A stretch of 64,000 nt of DNA from Burkholderia cepacia GG4. GTDB taxonomy: Bacteria > Pseudomonadota > Gammaproteobacteria > Burkholderiales > Burkholderiaceae. Shown here one piece after another: positions 19,046 through 30,185 of the stretch. A program made the position numbers and the translations under genes. Every line of letters begins with the position of its first letter. Positions within the stretch are counted from its first letter, which is position 1. Under the pieces are notes generated by a model that worked only from the letters and a program-made list of their open reading frames with translations, was not told where the DNA came from and did not search any database. The stretch covers positions 1,736,001 through 1,800,000 of the forward strand of contig NC_018513.1 in assembly GCF_000292915.1 (NCBI RefSeq), read 5' to 3'.

Positions 19046-20383
19046 ATGAAACCGGTCATTGCCCTCGTTGGGCGCCCCAATGTGGGGAAATCCACGCTGT
19101 TCAACCGGCTCACGCGCTCGCGCGATGCGCTGGTCGCTGACTTGCCGGGCCTGACGCGCGATCGCCATTACGGCGAAGGGCGCGTCGGCGAACGGCCGTA
19201 CCTGGTCGTCGATACCGGCGGCTTCGAACCCGTCGCGAAGGACGGCATCCTCCACGAGATGGCGCGCCAGACGCGGCAGGCCGTCGAGGAAGCCGACGTC
19301 GTCGTGTTCATCGTCGACGGCCGCAACGGGCTCGCGCCGCAGGACAAGTCGATCGCCGACTACCTGCGCAAGACCGGCCGGCCGATCTTCCTGGTCGTCA
19401 ACAAGGCCGAGGGGATGAAGTACACGGCGGTCGCGACGGACTTCTACGAGCTCGGGCTCGGCGATCCGCGCGCGATCTCGGCCGCGCACGGCGACGGCGT
19501 GACCGACATGATCAACGAGGCGCTGGAAGTCGCGTATGCGGGCCAGCCCGAGGAAGCGGACGAGGATGATCCGTCGCGCGGCATCAAGATCGCGATCGTC
19601 GGCCGGCCGAACGTCGGCAAGTCGACGCTCGTGAACGCGCTGATCGGCGAGGACCGCGTGATCGCGTTCGACATGCCGGGCACGACGCGCGATTCGATCT
19701 ACGTCGACTTCGAGCGTAACGGCAAGAAATACACGCTGATCGACACCGCGGGCCTGCGGCGCCGCGGCAAGGTGTTCGAGGCGATCGAGAAGTTCTCGGT
19801 CGTGAAGACGCTGCAGTCGATCTCCGACGCGAACGTCGTCATTCTTCTGCTGGATGCACAGCAGGACATTTCCGACCAGGACGCGCACATCGCCGGCTTC
19901 GTCGTCGAGCAGGGCCGCGCGCTCGTGATCGGCGTCAACAAGTGGGACGGTCTCGACGACCACGCACGCGATCGCGCGAAAGCGGATTTGACCCGCAAGC
20001 TGAAATTCCTCGACTTCGCGAAATCGCACTACATTTCGGCCGCGAAGAAGACGGGCATCGGCGCGCTGATGCGCTCGGTCGACGACGCGTACGCGGCGGC
20101 GATGGCGAAACTGCCGACGCCGAAGCTCACGCGTGCGCTGATCGAAGCCGTCGAGTTCCAGCAGCCGCGCCGTCGCGGCCCGGTGCGTCCGAAGCTGCGC
20201 TACGCGCACCAGGGCGGCCAGAATCCGCCGCTGATCGTCATCCACGGCAACGCGCTCGACGCGGTGACGGAAACCTACAAGCGCTACCTCGAAAACCGGT
20301 TCCGCGAAACTTTCTCCCTGACCGGGACTCCATTGCGAATAGAGTTCCGTTCGTCGAACAATCCGTACGCGGACAAGGGCTGA
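19046..20383 (+). CDS. der: GTPase Der (EngA), ribosome assembly
   Basis: 445 residues. Essential GTPase for 50S maturation with two tandem G domains: first P-loop [14 protein letters not shown] at the N terminus, second [14 protein letters not shown] at about residues 188-201. Each has DxxG ([18 protein letters not shown]) and NKxD-type motifs (NKAEG; NKWDG). The C-terminal KH-like domain (~365-445) contains [18 protein letters not shown]. The length fits the family. hfq lies 154 bases downstream on the same strand. Confidence 0.97.
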   Translation: MKPVIALVGRPNVGKSTLFNRLTRSRDALVADLPGLTRDRHYGEGRVGERPYLVVDTGGFEPVAKDGILHEMARQTRQAVEEADVVVFIVDGRNGLAPQDKSIADYLRKTGRPIFLVVNKAEGMKYTAVATDFYELGLGDPRAISAAHGDGVTDMINEALEVAYAGQPEEADEDDPSRGIKIAIVGRPNVGKSTLVNALIGEDRVIAFDMPGTTRDSIYVDFERNGKKYTLIDTAGLRRRGKVFEAIEKFSVVKTLQSISDANVVILLLDAQQDISDQDAHIAGFVVEQGRALVIGVNKWDGLDDHARDRAKADLTRKLKFLDFAKSHYISAAKKTGIGALMRSVDDAYAAAMAKLPTPKLTRALIEAVEFQQPRRRGPVRPKLRYAHQGGQNPPLIVIHGNALDAVTETYKRYLENRFRETFSLTGTPLRIEFRSSNNPYADKG

Positions 20384-20457
20384 AGGATGCCTGCCATGCA
20401 CGTCCGGCAAGGGATAGGCCGCATGGCCCACGCCCGGGCGGGGCAGGCAAAATCAGC

Positions 20458-20463
20458 TATAGT
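20458..20463 (+). promoter_or_regulatory. Candidate -10 element (TATAGT) for hfq
   Basis: TATAGT in the der-hfq spacer, 74 bases before the hfq start. No convincing -35 at 17 bp. The long leader leaves room for post-transcriptional control of hfq. Confidence 0.35.
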
Positions 20464-20537
20464 GTAGCGATTGGCGGCGGATCTCTTTTTCTTCGTCGCC
20501 AATCCAGTTCAACCTGCAAAAAAAGATGGAGTACGCC

Positions 20538-20777
20538 ATGAGCAACAAAGGGCAATTGTTACAAGACCCGTTTTTGAACGCACTGCGCAAAGAGCACGTT
20601 CCCGTTTCGATCTATCTCGTCAACGGCATCAAGCTCCAAGGGAACATCGAATCGTTCGACCAGTACGTCGTGTTGCTCCGTAATACGGTGACCCAGATGG
20701 TCTACAAGCACGCCATCTCGACGGTCGTGCCGGCGCGCCCGGTGAATTTCCACCCGGACGCGGAAGTCTCGTCCTAA
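20538..20777 (+). CDS. hfq: RNA chaperone Hfq
   Basis: 79 residues from [20 protein letters not shown], with ggag (20528-20531) six bases upstream; an in-frame ATG at 20526 lacks a site of its own. Hexameric Sm-like ring that pairs small RNAs with mRNAs. The Sm1 motif spans [20 protein letters not shown] and Sm2 includes the diagnostic YKHAIST. The C-terminal tail after the Sm core is short ([16 protein letters not shown]), unlike the ~35-residue E. coli tail. hflX follows as in E. coli. Confidence 0.97.
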   Translation: MSNKGQLLQDPFLNALRKEHVPVSIYLVNGIKLQGNIESFDQYVVLLRNTVTQMVYKHAISTVVPARPVNFHPDAEVSS

Positions 20778-20834
20778 CCTATCGCAGCGGCCGGCATCCG
20801 GTCGCCGCGAGCGACCGATGCCAGCCGCCTTATC

Positions 20835-22025
20835 TTGACACCTGAAAATTTGATCAACGCAGCGCTCGTCGGCATCGACTTCGGCAAGACCGATTTCGAA
20901 GCCAGTCTCGAAGAACTCAGTCTTCTTGCCTCCAGCGCGGGGGCAAATCCCGCCGTCACCCTCACGGGTCGTCGCTCCAGTCCCGATGCCAAGATGTTCA
21001 TCGGCAGCGGCAAAGCCGAAGAGCTGCGGCTCGCCTGCGACGCGCACAACGTCGAAATCGTCATCTTCAACCACGCACTGGCACCCGCCCAGCAACGCAA
21101 TCTGGAGCAGGCACTTAACCGGCGGGTGGTCGATCGCACGAGCCTCATCCTCGACATCTTCGCGCAGCGCGCCCGCAGCCACGAAGGCAAGCTGCAGGTC
21201 GAGCTGGCGCAGCTGCAATACCTGTCGACCCGACTGATTCGCGCGTGGACCCACCTGGAGCGGCAGAAGGGCGGTATCGGCCTGCGCGGCCCCGGCGAAA
21301 CCCAGCTCGAAACCGACCGCCGGCTGATCGGCGAGCGCATCAAGATGCTGAAGTCGCGGCTCGATCGACTGCGTCGGCAGCACAGCACGCAGCGTCGCCA
21401 GCGCGCGCGCAGCGGCACGATGTCGGTGTCGCTCGTCGGCTATACGAACGCGGGCAAGTCGACGCTGTTCAATGCGTTGACGAAAGCGCAGGCCTATGCG
21501 GCCGACCAGCTGTTCGCCACGCTCGATACGACGTCGCGACGCGTGTACCTGGGCGACGAGGTCGGCCAGATCGTCGTGTCGGATACCGTCGGGTTCATCC
21601 GCGAGCTGCCTCACCAGCTGGTCGCTGCGTTTCGCGCGACCCTCGAGGAAACGATTCACGCGGATCTGCTGCTGCACGTGGTCGACGCGTCGAGTGCGGT
21701 CCGGCTCGAGCAGATCGAACAGGTGAACGGTGTGCTGCACGAGATCGGCGCGGACACGATCCGGCAGGTGCTGGTGTTCAACAAGATCGATGCCGTTCCC
21801 GAGCTGGCAGCCCGCGGCGACGCGGTCGAGCGGGACGAGTATGGTAATATTTCGCGCGTCTTTTTGAGCGCACGCACCGGTCAGGGTCTTGACGCGTTGC
21901 GTGCCGCCATCGCCGAGATCGCCTCCGCGGAACACCTTTCCGGCGCGACGTTGATTAACGACGCGCTCGACGGTGCACCCGCTGAACCACACGAAGACCA
22001 CACGATTTCCGAACAGGGGCGCTAA
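20835..22025 (+). CDS. hflX: Ribosome-rescue GTPase HflX
   Basis: 396 residues from a TTG start with no clear ribosome site; this start keeps the conserved LINAALVGIDFGK beginning of the N-terminal domain. HflX splits stalled ribosomes after heat or antibiotic stress. The N-terminal domain (to ~195) includes GSGKAEELRL and the glycine-rich LERQKGGIGLRGPGETQLE. The G domain has GYTNAGKSTLFNAL, the switch II DTVGFIRELP and FNKIDAVPE. The first codons TTGACA also match a -35 consensus, but no -10 follows at the right distance. Confidence 0.95.
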   Translation: MTPENLINAALVGIDFGKTDFEASLEELSLLASSAGANPAVTLTGRRSSPDAKMFIGSGKAEELRLACDAHNVEIVIFNHALAPAQQRNLEQALNRRVVDRTSLILDIFAQRARSHEGKLQVELAQLQYLSTRLIRAWTHLERQKGGIGLRGPGETQLETDRRLIGERIKMLKSRLDRLRRQHSTQRRQRARSGTMSVSLVGYTNAGKSTLFNALTKAQAYAADQLFATLDTTSRRVYLGDEVGQIVVSDTVGFIRELPHQLVAAFRATLEETIHADLLLHVVDASSAVRLEQIEQVNGVLHEIGADTIRQVLVFNKIDAVPELAARGDAVERDEYGNISRVFLSARTGQGLDALRAAIAEIASAEHLSGATLINDALDGAPAEPHEDHTISEQGR

Positions 22026-22072
22026 CCGGTCCCGGCCGGCTCGCCGGCGTCTAATCTGGTGAACAAACTCTG

Positions 22073-23413
22073 GTGAACGAATACAACGAGCGGAGTACCT
22101 GGCGGCGGATGCGCGCCTTGCTGTCGATCAACGATCCCCGCTGGGGACGCGGCGACGCCAAGGGCAACGACGGATCCCGTCCGCGTGCGAACGAATCGAA
22201 GCGTCCGCCCGGCGGCGACGGTGACGGTCCGCCCGATCTCGACGAGATGTGGCGCAACTTCAACCGGCGCTTGAGCGGCCTGTTCGGCGGCAAGGGCGGC
22301 AACGGCTTCCGGCCCGACAACGGCCGGGCTGCGCGCGTCGGCGTCGGCATCGTGATCGGCGTGCTGGTCGCGGTCTACGCGGGCAGCGGGCTGTTCGTCG
22401 TGCAGGACGGCCAGACGGGCGTCGTGCTGCAGCTGGGCAAGCTGTCGGGCACGGTCGGCCAGGGCGTGCACTGGCGCGCGCCGTATCCGTTCGCGTCGCA
22501 CGAGATCGTCGATACGTCGCAGGTCCGTTCCATCGAGATCGGCCGCAACAACGTCGTGCGTCTCGCGAACGTGAAAGAAGCGGCGATGCTGACGCGCGAC
22601 GCCGACATCGTCGACGTGCGTTTCGTCGTCCAGTACCGGATCCGCTCCGCCACCGACTACCTGTTCCGCAGTGTCGATCCCGAGCGCAGCGTGGCGCAGG
22701 CCGCGCAGGCCGCGGTGCGCGCGATCGTCGGCACGCGCAGCGCGGCCGACATGCTGAATCAGGATCGCGACGCGCTGCGCGAGCAGCTGTCCGCCGCGAT
22801 CCAGCGGGATCTCGACCGCTACCAGTCGGGGCTCGAGGTGACGGCGGTCACGATGCAGAGCGTCGCGGCGCCCGAGCAGACGCAGGCCGCCTACGCCGAA
22901 GTCGCGAAGGCGCGTGACGAACGCGAGGCCGCGAAGCGTGCCGCGCAGGCCTATGCGAACGACCTGCTGCCGAAGGCGCAGGGCGATGCCGCGAAGCTCG
23001 TCGACGAAGCGAAGGCGTATGCCGATCGCGTGGTGACCGAAGCCGAAGGCGACGCCGATCGCTTCAAGCAGGTCTATGCGCAGTATTCGAAGGCGCCTGC
23101 GGTGATCCGCGAGCGGATGTACCTTCAGACGATGCAGGAAATCTATTCGAACACGACGAAGGTGTACGTCGGCAACAAGGGTGGCAACAACGTCGTGTAC
23201 CTGCCGCTCGACAAGCTCGTCGAGCAGGGGCGGCAAAACGTCGCGACGTCCGCTGGCGCATCCGCGCCCGACGCGGCGTCGGCCCCGCCCGCCGCGGCAG
23301 CGAGCGCACCTGCGAGCACGGCATCGGCCGCTGCGGCACCGACACTGGGCAGCGACGTGCTGCGGTCGCGCGAAGCGTTCCGCAGCCGCTCGCGCGAAGA
23401 CGATACGAAGTAA
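22073..23413 (+). CDS. hflK: HflK, SPFH-family membrane partner of FtsH
   Basis: 446 residues from a GTG start (VNEYNERSTWRRM). With HflC it forms a large cage around the FtsH protease in the inner membrane. There is a Gly/Pro/Asn-rich cytoplasmic N terminus (to ~80), one membrane segment (about 85-105, ARVGVGIVIGVLVAVYAGSG), then a periplasmic SPFH/band-7 domain beginning FVVQDGQTGVVLQLGKL and a long helical region. The C-terminal ~45 residues are an Ala/Ser/Pro-rich tail. hflC follows after 15 bases. Confidence 0.95.
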   Translation: MNEYNERSTWRRMRALLSINDPRWGRGDAKGNDGSRPRANESKRPPGGDGDGPPDLDEMWRNFNRRLSGLFGGKGGNGFRPDNGRAARVGVGIVIGVLVAVYAGSGLFVVQDGQTGVVLQLGKLSGTVGQGVHWRAPYPFASHEIVDTSQVRSIEIGRNNVVRLANVKEAAMLTRDADIVDVRFVVQYRIRSATDYLFRSVDPERSVAQAAQAAVRAIVGTRSAADMLNQDRDALREQLSAAIQRDLDRYQSGLEVTAVTMQSVAAPEQTQAAYAEVAKARDEREAAKRAAQAYANDLLPKAQGDAAKLVDEAKAYADRVVTEAEGDADRFKQVYAQYSKAPAVIRERMYLQTMQEIYSNTTKVYVGNKGGNNVVYLPLDKLVEQGRQNVATSAGASAPDAASAPPAAAASAPASTASAAAAPTLGSDVLRSREAFRSRSREDDTK

Positions 23414-23428
23414 CGGGGAGCGCAGAAC

Positions 23429-24328
23429 ATGAACCGAATCATTGCGCTCGTCGTCGCAATCGTGATCGTCGCCTTCGCGGCGTCGTCGACCGTCCTGACC
23501 GTTGATCCGCGCCATGCGGCCGTGCTGTCGGGGCGCGACGGTGCGCAGCCGGAACTCGCGGGCCCCGGGATCCATTTCAAGCTGCCGCCGCCGCTCCAGA
23601 CGGCTACGCTGATCGATACGCGCCTGCAATCGTTCGAGTCGTCGGACGCACTGCAACTGGCGACCGAAGACAAGCACGACCTGCTCGTCGCCTATGCGGT
23701 CAAGTACCGGATCAACGATCCGATGAAGTACTTCACGGCGCTGGGTGGCGACCCGGCGGCCGCCACCGAGCGCCTGGCCGGCGCGCTGAAGAGCGCACTT
23801 GGCGATGCATTCGGCAAGCGCGCGCTCGACGATGCGCTCGGCGGGCAGCGCGAGATCGCCAAGGCGGCTCGCGATGCGGTGCGCGCGCAGGCATCCGGCT
23901 TCGGCGTCGACGTGGTCGATGTCCAGTTGACGCGAGTCGACCTGCCGGCCGCGCAGACGGACGCCGTCTATCAGCGGATGATTGCCGCGCTGCGCGACCA
24001 GGCCGCACGGGTGCGGGCCGAGGGCGGGTCCGACGTCGAGCAGATCAAGGCCGACGCGGAACGCGAACAGCAGGCGGTGCTCGCGAATGCGTACAAGTCC
24101 GCGCAGACGATCAAGGGCGAGGGCGATGCGAAGGCCGCGACGATCGCCGCCGACGCGTTCGGCAGCGATCCGCAGTTCTACCAGTTCTACGCGAGCCTGC
24201 AGGCTTACCGGAATACGTTCAAGCGCAACGACATCATCGTCGTCGACCCCGACAGCGAGTTCTTCCGTTTCATGCGCAGCCCGACGGGCGGTGCCGCACC
24301 GGCGGCGCCTGCTCCCCGCAAACATTGA
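23429..24328 (+). CDS. hflC: HflC, SPFH-family membrane partner of FtsH
   Basis: 299 residues. An N-terminal membrane anchor (~4-22, IIALVVAIVIVAFAASSTVL) leads into the band-7 domain (TVDPRHAAVLSGRDG, GPGIHFKLPPPLQTATLIDT). A helical stretch with EREQQAVLANAYKSAQTIKG is followed by the conserved DPQFYQFYASLQAYRNTF and DPDSEFFRFM near the C terminus. A ribosome site, ggggag, precedes the ATG. It forms the HflKC pair with the preceding gene. Confidence 0.96.
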   Translation: MNRIIALVVAIVIVAFAASSTVLTVDPRHAAVLSGRDGAQPELAGPGIHFKLPPPLQTATLIDTRLQSFESSDALQLATEDKHDLLVAYAVKYRINDPMKYFTALGGDPAAATERLAGALKSALGDAFGKRALDDALGGQREIAKAARDAVRAQASGFGVDVVDVQLTRVDLPAAQTDAVYQRMIAALRDQAARVRAEGGSDVEQIKADAEREQQAVLANAYKSAQTIKGEGDAKAATIAADAFGSDPQFYQFYASLQAYRNTFKRNDIIVVDPDSEFFRFMRSPTGGAAPAAPAPRKH

Positions 24329-24364
24329 CCTTGGGGCGCCGCGACGAGCGGCGCTGTCGCTCGC

Positions 24365-24556
24365 ATGGATCTGGCTGGCTCGTTGTTGCTCGCGGTAGCA
24401 CTGATGCTGATCATCGAAGGGGCGTTCCCCTTCGTGTTTCCCGTCGCCTGGCGCGACACGTTTCGTAGAATAGCGGAGCGGCCGCCGCATCATATCCGGA
24501 TCGGCGGGCTCATCGTGATGGCGTTCGGGCTCGTCCTCCTGCTGCTCGCCACCTGA
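24365..24556 (+). CDS. YjeT-like DUF2065 small membrane protein
   Basis: 63 residues with two hydrophobic helices (about 4-26 and 46-62) joined by a short basic loop with WRDTFRRIAERPPHHIR. DUF2065 proteins of this size are regularly encoded just after hflC; their role is unknown. It starts 36 bases after hflC and precedes hisZ by 111 bases, so it is probably in the hfl operon. Confidence 0.85.
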   Translation: MDLAGSLLLAVALMLIIEGAFPFVFPVAWRDTFRRIAERPPHHIRIGGLIVMAFGLVLLLLAT

Positions 24557-24667
24557 CCGGAGACCCGATCCAGACGGCGCATCTGCCGTCCGTTCCGCCT
24601 GATTCCGATTTCCGATTCATCTCGCGGCGCGCGTGCGCGCCCTGTTTCCCGTCGTAGGACCGTACCG

Positions 24668-25816
24668 ATGTCGACCTGGTTACTTCCCGAGAATATCGCC
24701 GACGTACTGCCGTCGGAAGCGCGCAAGATCGAGGAGCTGCGTCGCAGGCTGCTCGACCGCTTCCGTTCGTACGGCTATGAAATGGTGATGCCGCCGCTGC
24801 TCGAATACCTCGAGTCGCTGCTGACGAGCGGCGGCACCGACTTGCGCCTGCGCACCTTCAAGCTGGTCGACCAGCTGTCGGGCCGCACGCTCGGCCTGCG
24901 TGCGGACATCACGCCGCAGGTCGCACGCATCGACGCACACCTGCTGAACCGCCAGGGCGTGACGCGCCTCTGCTATGCGGGCAATGTGATGCATACGCGT
25001 CCGCGCGGCCTGCACGCGACGCGCGAACAGATTCAGATCGGCGCCGAAATCTACGGGCATGCCGGGCTGGAAGCCGATCTCGAGATCCAGCAGCTGATGG
25101 TCGACGCGCTGCACCTCGCGGGGTTGTCGCGGATTCGTCTGGACCTGTGCCACGCGGGCGTGCTCGCGGCGCTGCTCGCGCGCGACGCGCAGGCGGCCGA
25201 GCGCGGCGAGGCGCTGTACGACGCGCTGTCGGGCAAGGACGTGCCGCTCTTGACCGAACTCACCGACGACCTCGGCGCCGACACGCGCGCGGCGCTGCGT
25301 GCGCTGCCGCATCTGTACGGCGACGCGAGCGTGCTCGACGAAGCGCGCGCGCGACTGCCGGTGCTGCCCGAGATCACGCGTGCGCTCGACGATCTCGCGC
25401 AGCTCGCGGCCCAGGCGAAGGGTGTCGAAGTGGCGATCGATCTCGCCGACCTGCGCGGCTACGCGTACCACAGCGGCGCGATGTTTACCGCGTACATCGA
25501 CGGCGTGCCGAACGCGATCGCGCGCGGCGGCCGTTACGACCACGTGGGCCAGGCCTACGGTCGCGCCCGCCCGGCGACGGGCTTCTCGCTCGACCTGCGC
25601 GAGCTCGCGCGGATTTCGCCGGTCGAGGCGCGCGGCACCGCGATTCTCGCGCCGTGGGCGCAGGACGACGCGCTGAGCGCGGCCGTCGCGGCGCTGCGCG
25701 ATGCGGGCGAAGTGGTGATCCAGGCACTGCCGGGGCACGACCACGTACTCGACGAGTTCGCCTGCGACCGTTCGCTCGTCGAGCGTGACGGCGCATGGGT
25801 GGTCGAACCCCGTTAA
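24668..25816 (+). CDS. hisZ: ATP phosphoribosyltransferase regulatory subunit HisZ
   Basis: 382 residues with the class II synthetase fold ([60 protein letters not shown]) but no C-terminal anticodon-binding domain and altered active-site residues. HisZ is a HisS paralogue that forms a hetero-octamer with the short form of HisG and is needed for the first step of histidine synthesis. Its presence predicts a short HisG elsewhere in the genome. hisS lies 9 kb upstream in this same window. purA follows 113 bases later. Confidence 0.95.
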   Translation: MSTWLLPENIADVLPSEARKIEELRRRLLDRFRSYGYEMVMPPLLEYLESLLTSGGTDLRLRTFKLVDQLSGRTLGLRADITPQVARIDAHLLNRQGVTRLCYAGNVMHTRPRGLHATREQIQIGAEIYGHAGLEADLEIQQLMVDALHLAGLSRIRLDLCHAGVLAALLARDAQAAERGEALYDALSGKDVPLLTELTDDLGADTRAALRALPHLYGDASVLDEARARLPVLPEITRALDDLAQLAAQAKGVEVAIDLADLRGYAYHSGAMFTAYIDGVPNAIARGGRYDHVGQAYGRARPATGFSLDLRELARISPVEARGTAILAPWAQDDALSAAVAALRDAGEVVIQALPGHDHVLDEFACDRSLVERDGAWVVEPR

Positions 25817-25896
25817 AGAGGCGTTCGCGGGCCGTCGTTCGGCGTGCATATCGTTGAAGCGAAACGGAAAAAGTCGGAATCGCCCGCGAACATAGG

Positions 25897-25902
25897 TAGA
25901 AT
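25897..25902 (+). promoter_or_regulatory. Candidate -10 element (TAGAAT) for purA
   Basis: TAGAAT within an AT-rich stretch 28 bases before the purA ATG; the -35 region is not clear. Confidence 0.4.
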
Positions 25903-25920
25903 ACGTTTTTAACCAGCTAA

Positions 25921-27276
<1,356 letters not shown>

Positions 27277-27284
27277 TTTTCAGC

Positions 27285-27881
27285 ATGACGCAGCAAATCA
27301 CGATGACGGCGGCAGATTTGATGACCGATCCGCGCAACGACGACAAGAACCTGTGGGTAGGCTGGGACGAATACCATCGTCTGATCGAGCTGCTCGCGCT
27401 CCAGGTGCATGAATCGGGCTGGAAGTTCGACCAGATCCTGTGCCTCGCGCGCGGCGGCCTGCGCGTCGGCGACCAGCTGTCGCGCATCTACGACGTGCCG
27501 CTCGCGATCCTCGCGACGAGTTCGTATCGCGAAGCGGCCGGCACCGAGCAGGGCGACCTCGACATTGCGCAGTACATCACGATGACGCGCGGCAATCTCG
27601 CGGGCAACGTGCTGCTGGTCGACGATCTCGTCGATTCGGGCGTCACGCTCGCGCGCGTGCAGGAGCACCTGAAGGAGCGCTATCCGTCGGTCACGGCTGT
27701 GCGTTCGGCCGTGCTCTGGTACAAGGGTTGCTCGAAGGTCAAGCCCGACTATCACACGCAGTATCTGCCGACGAATCCGTGGATTCATCAGCCGTTCGAG
27801 GAGTGGGACACGGTTCGTCCGCACAACCTCGAGGCGTGGATCAAGCGTGGTCGCGCGCAGCGCGACGGTTCGGGCGCGTAA
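27285..27881 (+). CDS. Purine-type phosphoribosyltransferase
   Basis: 198 residues, 8 bases behind purA. The PRPP-binding signature is VLLVDDLVDSGVTLARVQ, with ILCLARGGLRVGDQLS as the upstream loop. The fold matches the hypoxanthine/xanthine-guanine PRTase family (Gpt-like), and the purA linkage supports purine-base salvage; the accepted base is not determinable here. A strong terminator follows, closing the purA transcript. Confidence 0.82.
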   Translation: MTQQITMTAADLMTDPRNDDKNLWVGWDEYHRLIELLALQVHESGWKFDQILCLARGGLRVGDQLSRIYDVPLAILATSSYREAAGTEQGDLDIAQYITMTRGNLAGNVLLVDDLVDSGVTLARVQEHLKERYPSVTAVRSAVLWYKGCSKVKPDYHTQYLPTNPWIHQPFEEWDTVRPHNLEAWIKRGRAQRDGSGA

Positions 27882-27910
27882 GCGTCCGGCCAATCGAAGG
27901 AAAGCCTTGT

Positions 27911-27937
27911 ACGGCGCCGCTTGCGGCGCCGTTTTTT
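27911..27937 (+). terminator. Rho-independent terminator after purA-phosphoribosyltransferase
   Basis: Stem ACGGCGCCGC-tt-GCGGCGCCGT followed by T6, 30 bases after the stop. Confidence 0.9.
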
Positions 27938-28105
27938 ATTCGGGCGCCGGTCCGGCGCGCGCGTCGATCGGCGTGCGCGGTAGGCAGACGGCGCGGCCCC
28001 GGCTATGATGGCAGCCCTGCCACAGCTTGCGCAGGATTGCATGCGCGGCGTGGATCACGTGGTTTAAGGGCAACAAGACAGGGCGGTATTTCAGGGGGGC
28101 GCGAG

Positions 28106-28111
28106 TAGAAT
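28106..28111 (+). promoter_or_regulatory. Candidate -10 element (TAGAAT) for kup
   Basis: TAGAAT 44 bases before the chosen kup start; -35 unclear. Confidence 0.35.
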
Positions 28112-28154
28112 AGCGCTCGTTTTGTCCGAACCGGACCCGATTATTACGCTTCAT

Positions 28155-30068
28155 ATGAACGACACGATCCAGGCGACCGACGCAGCCCATGCGCATTCGA
28201 CGCACCAACACTCGATGCAGGCGCTTGCGATAGCGGCCATCGGCGTCGTGTTCGGCGACATCGGCACGAGCCCGCTGTATTCGCTGAAGGAGGCGTTCAG
28301 CCCCGCACACGGCATCCCGCTGACCGAAGGCTCGATTCTCGGGGTGATCTCGTTGCTGTTCTGGGCGATCATCCTCGTGGTCGGCATCAAATACCTGCTG
28401 TTCGTGATGCGGGCCGACAACAACGGCGAGGGCGGCGTGCTCGCGCTGATGGCACTGTCGCTGCGGCCGCTCGACTCGAAAACCCGCGTCGCGGGCGCGC
28501 TGATGGCGCTCGGGATCTTCGGCGCGTGCATGTTCTACGGCGATGCTGTGATCACGCCGGCGATCTCCGTGATGTCGGCGGTCGAAGGACTGGAGATCGC
28601 GACACCGCATCTGTCCCATCTCGTGCTGCCGATCACGATCGTCATCCTGATCGCGCTGTTCTGGATCCAGCGCCATGGCACGGCACTGGTCGGCAAGCTG
28701 TTCGGGCCGATCATGGTGCTGTGGTTCATCGTGATCGCGGCGCTCGGCGTGTATCACATCCTGCGCGTGCCCGGCATCATCGCGGCGGTCAATCCGTACT
28801 ACGCGGCGTCGTTCATGGCGGACCACCTGCTGCAGGCCTACGTCGTGCTGGGCTCGGTCGTGCTGGTGCTGACCGGTGCGGAAGCGCTCTACGCGGACAT
28901 GGGCCACTTCGGCGCGAAGCCGATCCGCATCGCCGCGTACGGGCTCGTGATGCCGTCGCTCGTGCTGAACTACTTCGGCCAGGGTGCGCTGCTGATCCAG
29001 AATCCGAAGGCGATCGAAAACCCGTTCTTCCTGCTCGCCCCGGACTGGGGGCTGCTGCCGCTCGTCGTGCTGTCGACGGTCGCCACCGTGATCGCTTCGC
29101 AGGCCGTGATTTCGGGCGCGTATTCGCTGACGTCGCAGGCGATCCAGCTCGGCTACGTGCCGCGCATGAAGGTGCTGCATACGTCCGAGCTGGCGATCGG
29201 CCAGATCTACGTGCCGGTCGTGAACTGGCTGCTGCTGTTCGTGATCCTCTGCATCGTGATCGGCTTCAAGAGCTCCGACAACCTCGCGGCCGCGTACGGC
29301 ATCGCGGTGACGGCCACGATGGTGATCACGACCGTGCTCGCGGCCGTCGTGATGGTGAAGGTGTGGAACTGGAACCGGCTGCTCGTCGGCGCGATCATCG
29401 CGGTGTTCCTTGCGGTCGACCTGGGCTTTTTCGGCGCGAACCTGCTGAAGGTCGCGCAGGGCGGCTGGCTGCCGCTCGGCATCGGCGCGCTGCTGTTCTT
29501 CCTGCTGATGACCTGGTACAAGGGCCGCCACATCGTCAAGGAGCGTACGGCCGCCGATGGTATCCCGCTCGAGCCGTTCCTGCAGGGGCTGCTCGCGCAT
29601 CCGCCGCACCGCGTGTCGGGCACTGCGATCTACCTGACCGGCAACGACACGCTGGTGCCCGTCAGCCTGCTGCACAACCTGAAGCACAACAAGGTGCTGC
29701 ACGAGCGGACCATTTTCCTGACGTTCGTCACGCGCGACATTCCTTATGTGCGCGACGACAAGCGCCTGAGTTCGCGCGATGCGGGCGGCGGCCTGTACAT
29801 CGTGAAGGCCGAGTACGGCTTCAACGAGACGCCCGACGTGAAGGCCGTGCTCGAGGAATTCGGCCGCACGCACGACATGACGTTCGAACTGATGGACACG
29901 TCGTTCTTCCTCGCCCGCGAAACGGTCGTGCCGACGCATCTGCCCGGCATGTCGATCTGGCGCGAACGCGTGTTCGCGTGGATGCACCAGAACGCGGCGA
30001 AGCCGACCGACTTCTTCTCGATCCCGGCGAACCGCGTCGTCGAACTCGGTACCAAGATCGAGATCTGA
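28155..30068 (+). CDS. kup: Low-affinity potassium transporter Kup
   Basis: 637 residues from ATG 28155; a TTG at 28122 in the same frame is a weaker alternative. Proton-coupled K+ uptake in the inner membrane. The protein begins with a His-rich soluble stretch, then about 12 hydrophobic segments up to roughly residue 460, starting with the family signature [19 protein letters not shown] and [17 protein letters not shown], and ends with a ~170-residue cytoplasmic domain ([20 protein letters not shown] .. [17 protein letters not shown]). It is a single gene with its own terminator, convergent with tex. Confidence 0.95.
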   Translation: MNDTIQATDAAHAHSTHQHSMQALAIAAIGVVFGDIGTSPLYSLKEAFSPAHGIPLTEGSILGVISLLFWAIILVVGIKYLLFVMRADNNGEGGVLALMALSLRPLDSKTRVAGALMALGIFGACMFYGDAVITPAISVMSAVEGLEIATPHLSHLVLPITIVILIALFWIQRHGTALVGKLFGPIMVLWFIVIAALGVYHILRVPGIIAAVNPYYAASFMADHLLQAYVVLGSVVLVLTGAEALYADMGHFGAKPIRIAAYGLVMPSLVLNYFGQGALLIQNPKAIENPFFLLAPDWGLLPLVVLSTVATVIASQAVISGAYSLTSQAIQLGYVPRMKVLHTSELAIGQIYVPVVNWLLLFVILCIVIGFKSSDNLAAAYGIAVTATMVITTVLAAVVMVKVWNWNRLLVGAIIAVFLAVDLGFFGANLLKVAQGGWLPLGIGALLFFLLMTWYKGRHIVKERTAADGIPLEPFLQGLLAHPPHRVSGTAIYLTGNDTLVPVSLLHNLKHNKVLHERTIFLTFVTRDIPYVRDDKRLSSRDAGGGLYIVKAEYGFNETPDVKAVLEEFGRTHDMTFELMDTSFFLARETVVPTHLPGMSIWRERVFAWMHQNAAKPTDFFSIPANRVVELGTKIEI

Positions 30069-30131
30069 CCGGCCCGCGCGGGCCGCGGAGGCGGCCCATG
30101 CCGATCCGGCGGCGCGCGCGCCGAAGCAATG

Positions 30132-30161
30132 AAAAAGCCCGCCTTTCGGCGGGCTTTTTTT
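30132..30161. terminator. Bidirectional terminator between kup and tex
   Basis: AAAAAGCCCGCC-tttc-GGCGGGCTTTTT, 12-bp arms with A and T tracts on both sides, serving two convergent genes. Confidence 0.92.
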
Positions 30162-30185
30162 CGTGCGTCGACAGCCTTGGCGTGC

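Noticed and set aside
20835..20840. Perfect -35 consensus TTGACA at the hflX start
   Set aside because: No -10 hexamer at 16-18 bp downstream; most likely just the TTG start codon followed by ACA.
22022..24493. 823-codon open frame opposite hflK and hflC
   Set aside because: Same reasoning: real, motif-bearing genes run on the plus strand.
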